A stretch of 64,000 nt of DNA from Pythium myriotylum (Eukaryota; Oomycota; Peronosporomycetes; Pythiales; Pythiaceae), in contig JALJCQ010000028.1 in assembly GCA_023091665.1 (NCBI GenBank), forward strand, positions 186,001 to 250,000, given 5' to 3'. Under the pieces are notes generated by a model. That model was not told the DNA's origin. It did no database searches and worked only from the letters and a program-made list of their open reading frames with translations. A program made the position numbers and the translations under genes. Positions within the stretch are counted from its first letter, which is position 1, and the number at the start of each line of letters is the position of its first letter. This document shows, piece after piece, positions 23,071 to 32,640 of this stretch.

Positions 23071-23480
23071 TGTCACAGACGCGGGGCGACACTGAGCGGG
23101 GAAGACCGAAGCCGAGGCTAGTTGGGGCGAAGAAGGCTAGACTTGATTGCTCGATGGCAAGTTGTGGAGTGATATTGAATGGGCCCGGGATTCAAACCTC
23201 CCAAGCCTTACTGTCTGAGCCACCCATATGGTTTACGTCGTCTCTCCTAACTAATCTTGAATAAACTATACTGGATCTTTGGTCTAGACTCCGTGTACGA
23301 GTCAGGACACGAGATGTTCTTAGCCAAACTTATCCTACTGTTTGTATGGGATTACTGAGGTCATCCCTCCGTGTTATAGTTGGGGCTCCGGACAAGAGCA
23401 GTCTTGTCCGGCTATGCTGGATTTATCTCGCGCTCAGTATAGTGTAGAGAGGCAGAGTCTATTGTAAGGACTCTGTCACA
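23071..23480 (-). repeat. 3' LTR of the Ty3/gypsy element (410 bp)
   Basis: It is identical by reading to 28816-29225 and has the same length. Begins TGTCACAGACGCGGGGCGAC and ends CTCTGTCACA on the plus strand. The last codons of pol run 22 bp into it. Confidence 0.95.
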
Positions 23481-26400
23481 TGACCTCCCTTCGAGAGAAG
23501 ACTTCCCTTCTTGTTCCTCCAGTACTCGGCGATCAGCCCTGGAATTTGCTTCAAGTTCTCAATGGGTTCCCAAGTGGCTTGTCTCACGGTTTCTCCAAGC
23601 CAATGGATCTTGTACTGCTGTTTACCTTGACGTCTGCGGTCTCCAATGACTGCTTGGACCAGTTGTCCTTCTGTTCCGTCTGCAAGTAAAACCTTAGCAG
23701 CTTGCTGATGTCGCCTGTCGTCCTTCTGATACAGCTTCAACCGTGAAGTGTGAAATACAGGATGGATTCGAAGATCCTTCGACATAGCGATCTCGTATGA
23801 ATCATGGTGGACTTTCTTCACGATGGGGTAGGGTCCAACGAATCTTGGTGCCAACTTGCTTGTCGATGCGAAGCCCTTGTGGCGGATGTCCAGATTCTTA
23901 CCGTCAAGCAATACGAGTTGACCGATCTCAAACTCTTGGTGCTTGCGGTTCCTGTCGTAGTACGACTTCATACGTTCTTGCGCTTCACTCATAGCGTCTT
24001 GTGCTTTCCGAAGAAAGACTTCTTGTTGCAAGAGAAACTCTTTTGCTGTCTTGCTCAACTTAGTGAACTCTGGATCAGCTGCAACATCATCCGGCATGTA
24101 TGGAACATAGCCAAGATCAGCTTCGAAAGGTGACATACCGATCGAAGAATGCACTCTGCGGTTATACGCAAACTCTGCTAAGTGCAAATATTCACTCCAG
24201 TCATTCTGTGCTGGATTCACAACTCCTCGGAGATAATCCTCGACGAAACGATTCGTCCGTTCTGTCTGTCCATCTGTTTGGGGACGGAACGCTGATGAGA
24301 GATTGTGCTGAGACTTCAGGATCGATGCCACTGAGGTCCAAAACTTGGATGTGAACTTAGAGTCACGATCCGACACAATGGTCTTGGGGATACCATGATC
24401 TTTCACGTAGTGCTTCATGAAAAGACTCGCGGTGCCCTCCGCTGATGCAGTCGTCTTAGTTGCGATGAACTTGGCACGTTTCGTCAGACGATCGACAATT
24501 ACCATGATTGCATCATCATCTTCCTTGGTCTTTGGTAAGGATACCAGAAAGTCCATGGAAATCTCAACCCATCTTCCCGATGGAATACTGAGTGGATTGA
24601 GGAGACCTGGCGGTTTAAATTGCCTGGCTTTGTTACGCTGACACATCTCACAAGTGTTCACGTAACGCTGGATGTACTTGGTCATGCGCGGCCAATAGTA
24701 CTTCTTCTGGACTGCAAGATACGTCTTGTAGTAACCAGGATGACCAGCGGTCAAAACATCGTGATTCTCATAGATTACACGATTCTTCAGATCTTCGTTG
24801 TCAGGAATCACAAGTCTGGGATGTTCGTCCTCCATTGTTTGATAGTAAAGGAGTCCGTCGACGACCGAGTGCTTTGGTACTTGCACACCATCAGCCATCT
24901 TTTCCAGAATGTCTCGTGTTCGTTGATCTGACTTGTACAGCTTCTTCACCGACTCTTTGACTGAGACGGGGCTCGCTTCAATAGTTGCTACAATCTCGCG
25001 GCTTGCTGCTGCATCAAGAAGATCTTGTAGACTAACTTGAGCAGCCTTGTGCTCAAAGCCCGGGTTCCGGGATAACGCGTCAGCGACGTGATTCGTGTGT
25101 CCTGGAATCCACTTGAACTGAGGGTGAAACTCAGCAAGTTCGTTGAACCAACGTGCAACTCTTCTGTTCGTTGTCTTCTGTGTCAAGATCGTCTCTATAC
25201 TCTTGTGATCCGTTTCCACAACAAATGGATGATCGAGAAGGTACACACGCCACACCTTTAGCGCGTGCATGATCGCGAGAAGTTCTTGTTCACGAACAGG
25301 GTAGTTGAGTTCAGCAGACTTCATTTTTCGTCCTGTGTATGCGATGGGATACTCTAGCTCTCCCTCCTTTTGAAACAAGACTCCCCCAATGGCGAAGTTG
25401 GACGCATCCATCCGGATTCCGAAAAGCTTCGAGAAGTCCGGTAGTTTCAAAACAGGTGGTGAAGACAGGCGCTGCTTGAGTTGCTCGAAGCACGCCAGTT
25501 GATGGTCAGAGAGTTGGATTGCCTCACTGGATTTCTTCCCCTTGATACACTCATGAAGTGGACCCGCAAACTGTGCAAAGTCCGGGCAGAAACGAGAGAC
25601 GTACACAGTAGTACCTAGAAAGCTCTCCATCTGCTTCTTCGTCTTTGGAACGGGCCAGTCCTTGATGATCTTGATCTTGTCCGGGTCCATACGCACACCG
25701 TTGCGACCGACAAAGTCACCGAGACAAGGAATCTCAGGAACACAGAACTGACACTTCGACAGTTTGATGTACAGCTGTTGATCTTCACATCGTTGAAGAA
25801 CACGATCGAGAGCCTCGAGGTGCTCGTTGATGTCCGTGCTTTTCGTGAAGACATAGATGTCGTCGAAGTAGATGCGCATGCAATCGCGCAAGTCGCTGAA
25901 GACACGTTGAAGAAGACGGTTGAAGGTGCCTGGACTCCCGCTGAGTCCCATTGGAGTTACCAAATACTCAAACAACCCATCAGGCGTTGAAAACGTCGTG
26001 AATGGTATATCTTGTTCTCTGAGTTTTACCTGGTAGTAGCCCCACAGCAAATCCATGCACGAAAACCAGTAACTACCAGTCATGGCGTCAAAGGTATCTT
26101 CTTTGCGTGGCATTGGAATAGCAGGCAACACTGTGTTGTGGTTCAACAGACGAAAGTCGTGGACTATTCGCCAACCAACAGGCTTCTTCACACAAAAGGT
26201 TGGTGCCGAGAAAGGAGATGTACTTGGTCTAATGATATTGGCTTTGACCATTTCCTTCGTCCATTCTTGAATCACCTTGCGTTGCTCAGGGCTCTGGCGC
26301 CACTGAGGAACGTGAATAGGTTTCGTACCGGGCTTGAGTTCGATGACATGTTCAATACCCTCCCGAACAGGCGGAACAGTGTTCGGTAGTTCAGTTCGAA

Positions 26401-27415
26401 ACACTGTATCACGACGCTTCCTCAGCACATCATATGCTGGGTTATCCTTCAAAGCGTCCCACCCTTGCTGCATATACCTAGCAGCCTTTTCCGAGTCGTG
26501 TGGATTCACCATAAACACGCACTCGACATCTCCCTTGCGCAACTCTTTGGCAAGTTTCTTCATGGAGATGAACTTGGTCTGACCGAATTCTCCATTGTGA
26601 CCGTGTTGACGATAAAAGTTGAAGATCTCACGGGTCTGAGTCTGTCTCGCTCGACGGCGATTCGCAACAAAGCGAGCAGGGCGCACCGTTGGTGTACGAA
26701 GACGTAGTGGTGGGTCTGGCGCAGCTTGAGTGCGAGGCGACAGTTGGAGAGTTTTCCAGTCAATCTCGGGGTTTTGCTCACGGAGCCAAATCATACCGAG
26801 AATCACGTCTTTGTCCTCAGGGATCGGCATGACCTGGAACTTAGACTTCATGGCAGGGAAACCAGGAACCTCAAGATTCATTTCAGCAGTGCGACGGGGT
26901 CGATGCACCTTCTGACCAAATCCAAGATCAACTTCCATGGTGTCTTGTTTGTCTTCGTGCACTTTGAGGTTCAATGATTGTGCCAAATCTTCCGAGATGC
27001 CGTTTAGACTACAACCATTATCAATGAAGATAGATACATTCTTCTTCTTTTCCGGCTTGTCATACGCGAGTGCTTGTACTTCAAGAATCGCATAGAAGGC
27101 GCCGCTGATGTAGTTGTTGGCTTCCTTCTTCTTGTCGGGACATTCAGGAGAAATGTGGCCCTTTTTCTTGCAAGCGTGACATGTTGCATTCTTCTTCCAG
27201 TCATCACCCTTCTTGTCGTCTTGGGACTTATGACTTTTCTTGCCTTTCTTCGACTTGGTCATGACTGCGGCCGTGTCGTGATTCGGCTTGGAAGACTTCT
27301 GCCCTTGTAGTCTGGCAGATTTCCCGGAATAGTGTGCGAACTCGAAGTTCGTGGCAATCTCGATCGTATCATCGAGATTCTTTGGACTTTCCTCCTTGAC
27401 GTTCCCACGTCTTGT
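23459..27415 (-). CDS. pol: Gag nucleocapsid/Pol polyprotein of the Ty3/gypsy element
   Basis: The frame is open from 27415; the first ATG is at 27262 and gives 1267 residues. Zinc knuckle CHACKKKGHISPEC (CX2CX4HX4C) at residues ~28-41; retropepsin-like site IFIDNGCSLNGIS near 82, with DNG where DTG or DSG is usual; reverse transcriptase with YFDDIYVFT near 465; RNase H (RMDASNFAIGG, ETDHKSIET) about 640-760; integrase zinc finger (AGHPGYYKT…CEMCQRNK) and DDE core (MDFLVSLP, VSDRDSKFTS, DGQTERTNRF) about 850-1080; and a C-terminal chromodomain (YKIHWLGE, ATWEPIENL) about 1195-1255. It copies the element's RNA and integrates the DNA. Reaching this frame from the gag ATG needs a +1 shift in the 47-nt overlap at 27369-27415. 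Confidence 0.9.
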   Translation of the reverse strand, partial: TRRGNVKEESPKNLDDTIEIATNFEFAHYSGKSARLQGQKSSKPNHDTAAVMTKSKKGKKSHKSQDDKKGDDWKKNATCHACKKKGHISPECPDKKKEANNYISGAFYAILEVQALAYDKPEKKKNVSIFIDNGCSLNGISEDLAQSLNLKVHEDKQDTMEVDLGFGQKVHRPRRTAEMNLEVPGFPAMKSKFQVMPIPEDKDVILGMIWLREQNPEIDWKTLQLSPRTQAAPDPPLRLRTPTVRPARFVANRRRARQTQTREIFNFYRQHGHNGEFGQTKFISMKKLAKELRKGDVECVFMVNPHDSEKAARYMQQGWDALKDNPAYDVLRKRRDTVFRTELPNTVPPVREGIEHVIELKPGTKPIHVPQWRQSPEQRKVIQEWTKEMVKANIIRPSTSPFSAPTFCVKKPVGWRIVHDFRLLNHNTVLPAIPMPRKEDTFDAMTGSYWFSCMDLLWGYYQVKLREQDIPFTTFSTPDGLFEYLVTPMGLSGSPGTFNRLLQRVFSDLRDCMRIYFDDIYVFTKSTDINEHLEALDRVLQRCEDQQLYIKLSKCQFCVPEIPCLGDFVGRNGVRMDPDKIKIIKDWPVPKTKKQMESFLGTTVYVSRFCPDFAQFAGPLHECIKGKKSSEAIQLSDHQLACFEQLKQRLSSPPVLKLPDFSKLFGIRMDASNFAIGGVLFQKEGELEYPIAYTGRKMKSAELNYPVREQELLAIMHALKVWRVYLLDHPFVVETDHKSIETILTQKTTNRRVARWFNELAEFHPQFKWIPGHTNHVADALSRNPGFEHKAAQVSLQDLLDAAASREIVATIEASPVSVKESVKKLYKSDQRTRDILEKMADGVQVPKHSVVDGLLYYQTMEDEHPRLVIPDNEDLKNRVIYENHDVLTAGHPGYYKTYLAVQKKYYWPRMTKYIQRYVNTCEMCQRNKARQFKPPGLLNPLSIPSGRWVEISMDFLVSLPKTKEDDDAIMVIVDRLTKRAKFIATKTTASAEGTASLFMKHYVKDHGIPKTIVSDRDSKFTSKFWTSVASILKSQHNLSSAFRPQTDGQTERTNRFVEDYLRGVVNPAQNDWSEYLHLAEFAYNRRVHSSIGMSPFEADLGYVPYMPDDVAADPEFTKLSKTAKEFLLQQEVFLRKAQDAMSEAQERMKSYYDRNRKHQEFEIGQLVLLDGKNLDIRHKGFASTSKLAPRFVGPYPIVKKVHHDSYEIAMSKDLRIHPVFHTSRLKLYQKDDRRHQQAAKVLLADGTEGQLVQAVIGDRRRQGKQQYKIHWLGETVRQATWEPIENLKQIPGLIAEYWRNKKGSLLSKGGHVTESLQ

Positions 27416-27983
27416 TTACGCCGTCTCGCGCGCATTCTGCGGTAAAAGTCGTCCGTACCCAATTCTGTACAGACTTGCCGAGGTTTCCTGTAATCTCTTC
27501 AACGAATGCAGAAGAGTCGGCTTCCATTATCGCGCGCTTGAACGCATAGTAATCCTCCGTGTTGAATATCCATAATTCGACGTCTTCATTCTGCTTGCCT
27601 TCATACCCTGGCGGTTCCTTCTTGCGCGATGGCCCTTGAAGGTTCAGCATCTGCATGAACTGTGCTTGCGACTGTTGCATAAACGCTTGCATACTTGCTT
27701 GCGATTGCACATTGTTCTGCTGCATCATCATCATAAACTGGTAGAAGAGAGCCGGGTCCATGGACGGGGCAGCAGCTGGTTGCGCAGCTGCGGCTGGTGC
27801 GGCCTGCGGTGGCACAGCCTGAGGTACTTCTGGCTGATCCATCTCTTCTTGTGCAGCGGCCGGGCGTGGGCGTGATGCAGAACGTGCACGCTCAACGTCT
27901 GGAGTGTCGTTCGATCGACTTTGTTGACGGGGACGTAAGTTCGGTGACTCACGCTCAACTTCTCGGGATCGACGTCCGGACAT
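27369..27983 (-). CDS. gag: Gag-like N-terminal protein of the Ty3/gypsy element (204 aa, ends early)
   Basis: The ORF starts MSGRRSREVERESPN at ATG 27983. It has a basic N-terminus, a Pro/Ala/Gln-rich low-complexity middle and a capsid-like stretch (YEGKQNEDVELWIFNTEDYY). It ends at TGA 27369, while the nucleocapsid zinc knuckle lies downstream in the +1 frame. The capsid region between FNTEDYY and the frame end is short for a Ty3 Gag, so part may be missing. Confidence 0.75.
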   Translation of the reverse strand: MSGRRSREVERESPNLRPRQQSRSNDTPDVERARSASRPRPAAAQEEMDQPEVPQAVPPQAAPAAAAQPAAAPSMDPALFYQFMMMMQQNNVQSQASMQAFMQQSQAQFMQMLNLQGPSRKKEPPGYEGKQNEDVELWIFNTEDYYAFKRAIMEADSSAFVEEITGNLGKSVQNWVRTTFTAECARDGVNKTWERQGGKSKESR

Positions 27984-28108
27984 GAGAAGTTGGACTCCAC
28001 TTGCGTGTTCACTTGCTTACTTCTGACTTGATTCTACTCTACTTTAACTAACCTAAAATGAAGGCTAAAGTTGAAGAAAACTAAATTTTGAAAAACCTAA
28101 ACTATAAT

Positions 28109-28423
28109 CTAGTTCTTGGTCTTCTTCTTCTTCTTGTTCTTGTTGAAGAGGTGAATGGAGTGATCGAAAGTGCTTGAAACGACCGTTTGCGTCTTGTCGA
28201 TGTGGTGCAAGAGCAAGTTCGTGGTCGACTGCAACAGGTTCCGAGTCTCGTGATCGAACGAGTCAGGGATCTCGTCACGAATTAACTTCACGAGTTTCTG
28301 TTGCTTAACCGTCGTGAGCCAAAGGTCGTGACGGAGCTTATCAAGCTTTTCGAAGTTCTGAGTCAAGCACTCAGTATCGTATTGGAAAGGGTTCTCGGGT
28401 TCACGAGTTTTCCGCTTCCCCAT
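28109..28423 (-). CDS. Small ORF in the 5' leader of the Ty3/gypsy element, function unknown
   Basis: This 104-residue frame starts at ATG 28423 (MGKRKTREPENPFQYDTE) between the 5' LTR and gag. It looks alpha-helical (LDKLRHDLWLTTVKQQKL) and ends in a strongly basic tail (NKNKKKKKTKN). The Lys-rich end resembles a nucleic-acid-binding or nuclear localisation tail. I do not recognise it; Ty3/gypsy elements do not usually have a separate ORF here. Confidence 0.5.
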   Translation of the reverse strand: MGKRKTREPENPFQYDTECLTQNFEKLDKLRHDLWLTTVKQQKLVKLIRDEIPDSFDHETRNLLQSTTNLLLHHIDKTQTVVSSTFDHSIHLFNKNKKKKKTKN

Positions 28424-28815
28424 CAAGTGTTGCAACACTATCACAGTTCTATAGCAACGGATGTGGATCTAACGATCGTTAGAGGGCAGCTAAAGGAGAG
28501 TTATTCTCTGTGTTTTCGATGGCGGGATAAGTGCTCTGATGAGGCACGTAAGGCCGCGGACCCACCGAAAGAGTCTCCAATGTGTGTGCCACACAACGAC
28601 GTAACCACACCAACCAGCTACGGAACGTAACAGATTGTGCGCGACGAGATGTTGGTAACCGCCCTCGTCAGATGACGACTTTGGTTGGTTTGGCCTAGCC
28701 TGGGTAGCCTGGCTTAGCACGAGTTGGCTTGGTCTAGTCTTCCGGATGCTAATGGAGCTTCCCACTATGTGGCCACTCCAGCAAACCGAGCTTGGGGGAC
28801 CGACGAGCGCTACTA

Positions 28816-29225
28816 TGTCACAGACGCGGGGCGACACTGAGCGGGGAAGACCGAAGCCGAGGCTAGTTGGGGCGAAGAAGGCTAGACTTGATTGCTCGAT
28901 GGCAAGTTGTGGAGTGATATTGAATGGGCCCGGGATTCAAACCTCCCAAGCCTTACTGTCTGAGCCACCCATATGGTTTACGTCGTCTCTCCTAACTAAT
29001 CTTGAATAAACTATACTGGATCTTTGGTCTAGACTCCGTGTACGAGTCAGGACACGAGATGTTCTTAGCCAAACTTATCCTACTGTTTGTATGGGATTAC
29101 TGAGGTCATCCCTCCGTGTTATAGTTGGGGCTCCGGACAAGAGCAGTCTTGTCCGGCTATGCTGGATTTATCTCGCGCTCAGTATAGTGTAGAGAGGCAG
29201 AGTCTATTGTAAGGACTCTGTCACA
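28816..29225 (-). repeat. 5' LTR of the Ty3/gypsy element (410 bp)
   Basis: Same sequence and length as 23071-23480. The right-hand target duplication CCTGC follows at 29226-29230, then the PAP coding sequence resumes (TGAGCGTCCACTCGCC). Confidence 0.95.
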
Positions 29226-31053
29226 CCTGCTGAGCGTCCACTCGCCACGGCACGTCGTAGTATCCGACATCGTCGATGTCTGCCCCAGCAGACCCCACCA
29301 TGATATGGACTGGGGCGTGGGCCTTGTGGAGACCGTTCTCCAGCATCTCGAAGCGACACTCCTCCCCGTACACCGGACACGTCAACTCGTACGCGTGGTA
29401 ATGGCCACTGAACACAGCATCCACGACGTACTCGGCCAACAGCTTCTCCAGGTTCTTGCGAAGATACTTGGACACCTTGTTGTCCGACTCGTACTTCTCC
29501 GACGTGTACAGGGGTCGGTGCAAGTGCAGGAACAGCCACGGAGTCTTCTTGCGGTCCACGCTCTTCAAGTCGTTCACGAGCCACTCGTACATCTCCGACC
29601 CGGGCGTGTAGTCGTGCTCGCTGCTGATCATCGTGTGGTGGACGAGTCCCATCTCTGTGCTCCACCAGAACATGCGGTTGCCGTTCGCTGGCATCAAGAA
29701 CCGTTTGTCCGCCGGCACACCGCACTCGCCCTGCGAGTCTTGCGCGTAGTTGCCCTCCGATGGGTGGAACCCGTTCGTCTTGCCGGCTCCGGACGGGTCT
29801 TTGCCCTCGCCGCCACTCATGTACACGTACTCGTGGTTGCCGATGCCGACCATGTACGGGATCTCGGCGGCCACGGGTTGGATGAGTGCACCGAACTGGT
29901 CCCACAAGTACGTCGAGCCTTTGCCGTACGACAGATCGCCGACGTGGACAACCGCGACGTAGTTGGCATCTCCATCCTTCGAGTCCATGTCACGACGGAT
30001 CAGCTCCATGGTCGCGGCCGATCGCTTGGACGAGTACGGACGGTCGCGTGGATCGTCCAGTCGCCGAGGTCGCCGTACACGAAGAAGCTGGCTGGACCGT
30101 CCTGCTTGCCTGGTGTCGGCGGCGTCTTCAGCTTGAACACTTGACTGCACGGACCGTCGTCCCTGTTCGCGCCGCTGCACACGCGGTAGTAGTACGTCGA
30201 TGTATCGTTGAGACCCGGGATCACGGCCGAGTACATGATGCCTGGGTTTCGGTAGAGGTGTGCGGCCACGGTCGTCGCCGGAGCCTCGCACATGTCGGAT
30301 GCGTTGTACGACTCGCCCTTGGCTGCGATCGATCGCTTGGTCAGCTTCGTCGCAGACTCGCCGTACTCGACGAACGGGCGATTGGGCGTCTCGCCGCTCA
30401 CCCACATGACACGGATTTCGTTCGCCTTGTCGGTCTTGGCCGCATGCACATGGAGAGGCTGGAGGTGGCCGTCGCGGAACCGGACGAAGGATGAAGTGGC
30501 TAGCTTGACGTAGGCGTCACTGCCGTTCTGCGTGAAGTACCGGAACTGCCAGGAGCATCGCATGTTGACGAGCGGTCCGAACTTGATCTTGCCGGCGCTG
30601 TCGGTCGCATTCGCATACACATAGTCGAGGAACTCGTGGTCACCTTGTGGTTCACTTCGTCGTCGACACAGTACGCACCGATCCAGTCTAGTGCTGAGGC
30701 TGTGTGCTTGTTATACGTCACCGTAACGGTGACTGACTCGAGTTGGTCGATGATCGTCTTCGACATTTGCAGCGTGACCGGGGGCGTCTCTTTCAAAGCA
30801 TGGTATACGACCACACTCACGTGGATTGCGGGGTTCGTTGTGAACGAGCACCCAGCTCGACGGGGATTTGATCCACAGGGTCCTGCGCCGTCGTGGTAGA
30901 GCCAAGCGCCACCACGGACGATCTCGTGGGCACGGTTGCGATAGGTGACCTGACTGCCCGATACCAGGCCGCAGAAAGCTGTCGTTGCGAGCAAGACAAG
31001 TGTAGCGATGCTTGTTGCAGCCATGGACTTGGCGAATTGCGGAATGCCCCAAA

Positions 31054-31272
31054 CTATGACGGAACCTTGGCTCTCGGAGGAGTCGATCTGGACCAGCCAA
31101 CTGCATGCTCGAGGGGGACCCAGGGATGTGATACGAAGTATGTGAAATTCCGGAGCTGATGACCATGGGCCTCGTCGACTTTCCTTCCGTAAAGCTCCAG
31201 AGCATGCTTTCCGACTGCAACGTTCCAGAGCAGATTGCCCTTTGTGATATTTCCAGGCTTTTGATAGTTCAC
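31054..31272 (-). other. Unrecognised 72-residue ORF upstream of the split PAP-A
   Basis: The frame reads ...GNLLWNVAVGKHALELYGRK and NFTYFVSHPWVPLEHAVGWS. The composition looks protein-like, and TYFVSHPWV loosely recalls the strand pattern of VHL-beta-type domains. No paralogue in the window supports it. It may be a scrap of another gene. Confidence 0.25.
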
Positions 31273-31535
31273 GCGAAACCGATAACTCTAATAAATGATA
31301 ACATCTACAATATTGAGGGCATGCATTTGTAGCTTTTTGCGAGATCACAGGATATCCACTTACAATCGTGCAGACTGATCCGGATGATGGTCGAGTGGAC
31401 AAACCTGCAACACCCAATCTGGATATCTCTCAGAACGTTCAGTCGATTCCAAAAAATATGTGAACAAGGCACACACACCTGAACCACGGCCATGTAACCG
31501 CCTCATGCCGAGACGACGCTGCATGGAGGCTCCTA

Positions 31536-31597
31536 TTTTCCAAAACTGGGCAGCATTCGGAGGAATCGCCCTCCGAATGCTGCCTGGTTTTGGAAAA
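31536..31597. repeat. Foldback hairpin, 28-nt arms
   Basis: Left arm 31536-31563 and right arm 31570-31597 are reverse complements at 26 of 28 positions with a 6-nt loop; the core GCAGCATTCGGAGG pairs perfectly. It lies in a non-coding stretch between PAP fragments. It may be the remains of a foldback or MITE-like element. Confidence 0.8.
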
Positions 31598-31704
31598 GTA
31601 CGCCAACGATTACGAGCATGAAGCTGTTGTGGCATGACTCGAAGCAAACAAAACTTACCAATAGGGCTCGTACTCAATGGTCGGTAATGTCTCTGGATGT
31701 GGCA

Positions 31705-31850
31705 CCATGCAGCATCAGCAGTCTCCGTGACGGACGGAGTCCAGTCTATTTATTCAATACTCCAGTCCCCGGGTCACAGCGTCACCCAACAAGTCTTGCG
31801 ATCTAGGCGATTGGAAAATTCGAGCCACGGGACCGATCCCTGTGATTTGA
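31705..31850 (+). pseudogene. PAP subfamily B scrap (middle of gene)
   Basis: Short DNA similarity to 15725-15865 of the full PAP-B: GTCTCCGTGACGGACGGAGT, then CACCCAACAAG, GATCTAGGCGATTGGAAAAT and TTCGAGCCACGGGACCG. These encode the stretch around the GDLGDW motif in the full gene. Frame and flanks are lost. Confidence 0.65.
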
Positions 31851-32212
31851 CTGGCAGGAGATTGGCATCTATTGAGTTGCGAGTAATTCGAATAGCTTTC
31901 AGCTCGTATTGCTATTTCCGACTCTCAGGGATCAGCTTAGTGCAGAAGCTAGTGGGATGGAGATTGGAGATTGATTTTCAGGTGGGAGACATCAAGTATT
32001 GTCCATAGTCACGCCGACAATGTCGTCGATTCGAGACTCACGGTGGGCACGGACAGACAAGAGCGTGGCAACCCCTCACACTGCTATCGCCTTGCGGCTG
32101 CTACGAGAACCTCCCTCGAGCGACGAGGCTCAGCTCCGGTCACGCTGCGCATGACCCCCTTTTATTCGAGGAGGGATCTCGGGGAATCCCCGGGCCGGGA
32201 GGCGCCAGGGCC

Positions 32213-32640
32213 GTGATAGTTCGGCTAACTCCCGACAACGTCCACGCCGAAGTCATCTTCTCCGCAGCCATTGCCTACGTAGATCCCACCACCACAAACA
32301 ACCAGGCCGAATACGAAGGCCTCATAGCCAGTGTCACCGCAGCGTCAGAACACAACTGGACGCTCATCTCGGTCATCGGAGACAGCATGCTCATTATTCG
32401 CCAAATGAAGACGTGCAAGCCGGGCTTGCACGTCTTCATTTGGCGAGCGGGGGCTTGCCAAGCCCCCGCTCGACGTCACACTCCAAAGCAAGTACGCCAG
32501 GCCCGCGCAGGCTAGCAGACTCCCTCGATATCCGCAGCTGGGGCTACCATCCACGCGCGGCCAACCTCGCCATTGACGACAATGCCAGCAGCCAGACGCA
32601 CCATCCGACTGAACACATCCGGCTCCAGTACATCAAAGCT
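32213..32640 (+). pseudogene. Retroelement RNase H remnant
   Basis: The frame contains AAIAYVDPTTTNNQAEYEGL and LISVIGDSMLIIRQMK, the TNNQAEY and GDS motifs of RNase HI-type domains in retroelements. A later frame has RRLADSLDIRSWGYHPRAAN, the usual C-terminal part. A 43-bp foldback insertion at ~32,417-32,459 and a further one-base change separate the two halves. No reverse transcriptase or LTR is seen nearby. Confidence 0.65.
32398..32471. repeat. Two back-to-back perfect palindromes
   Basis: First hairpin: arms 32398-32420 and 32424-32446 (23 nt, perfect, loop CGG; core GAAGACGTGCAAGC). Second hairpin: arms 32445-32457 (GAGCGGGGGCTTG) and 32459-32471 with a one-base loop. They overlap by two bases. 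Confidence 0.95.

Larger units (their letters stand above)
23071..29225 (-). mobile_element. Ty3/gypsy chromodomain LTR retrotransposon, 6,155 bp, in minus orientation
   Basis: The element has two 410-bp LTRs (23071-23480 and 28816-29225) that I read as identical, both bounded by TG...CA, a 5-bp target duplication, and gag- and pol-like frames on the minus strand in the order leader ORF, gag, pol. A purine tract (AAGGGAGGT, minus strand) adjoins the 3' LTR at 23481-23495. The bases after the 5' LTR (TAGTAGCGCTCGTCGG, minus strand) do not start with the usual TGG of a tRNA-complementary primer site. Identical LTRs mean recent insertion. The order RT-RNase H-integrase-chromodomain places it among chromoviruses. 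Confidence 0.95.
22941..31024 (-). pseudogene. Purple acid phosphatase subfamily A split by a Ty3/gypsy insertion, with frameshifts
   Basis: Exon-like parts lie at 31024-29226 and 23070-22941, interrupted by the retrotransposon at 23071-29225. The start (MAATSIATLVLLATTAFCG) is a signal peptide. A one-base loss near 30640 breaks the frame after CVDDEVNHKV, and a second one-base loss near 30042 breaks it at TIHAT. The phosphatase domain is otherwise well kept: HVGDLSYGKG, GNHEYVYMSG, LHLHRPLYTS and SGHYHAYELT, with His intact in GHxH. The insertion sits between codons for DAQQ and EYGYGR, 45 residues from the C-terminus. The N-terminal domain is more diverged (VVVYHALKETPPV) than in other A copies, so this is an older paralogue. 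Confidence 0.85.

Noticed and set aside
28800..28816. A canonical tRNA primer-binding site after the 5' LTR
   Set aside because: The bases next to the LTR do not begin with TGG, and I could not match them to a tRNA 3' end by eye.
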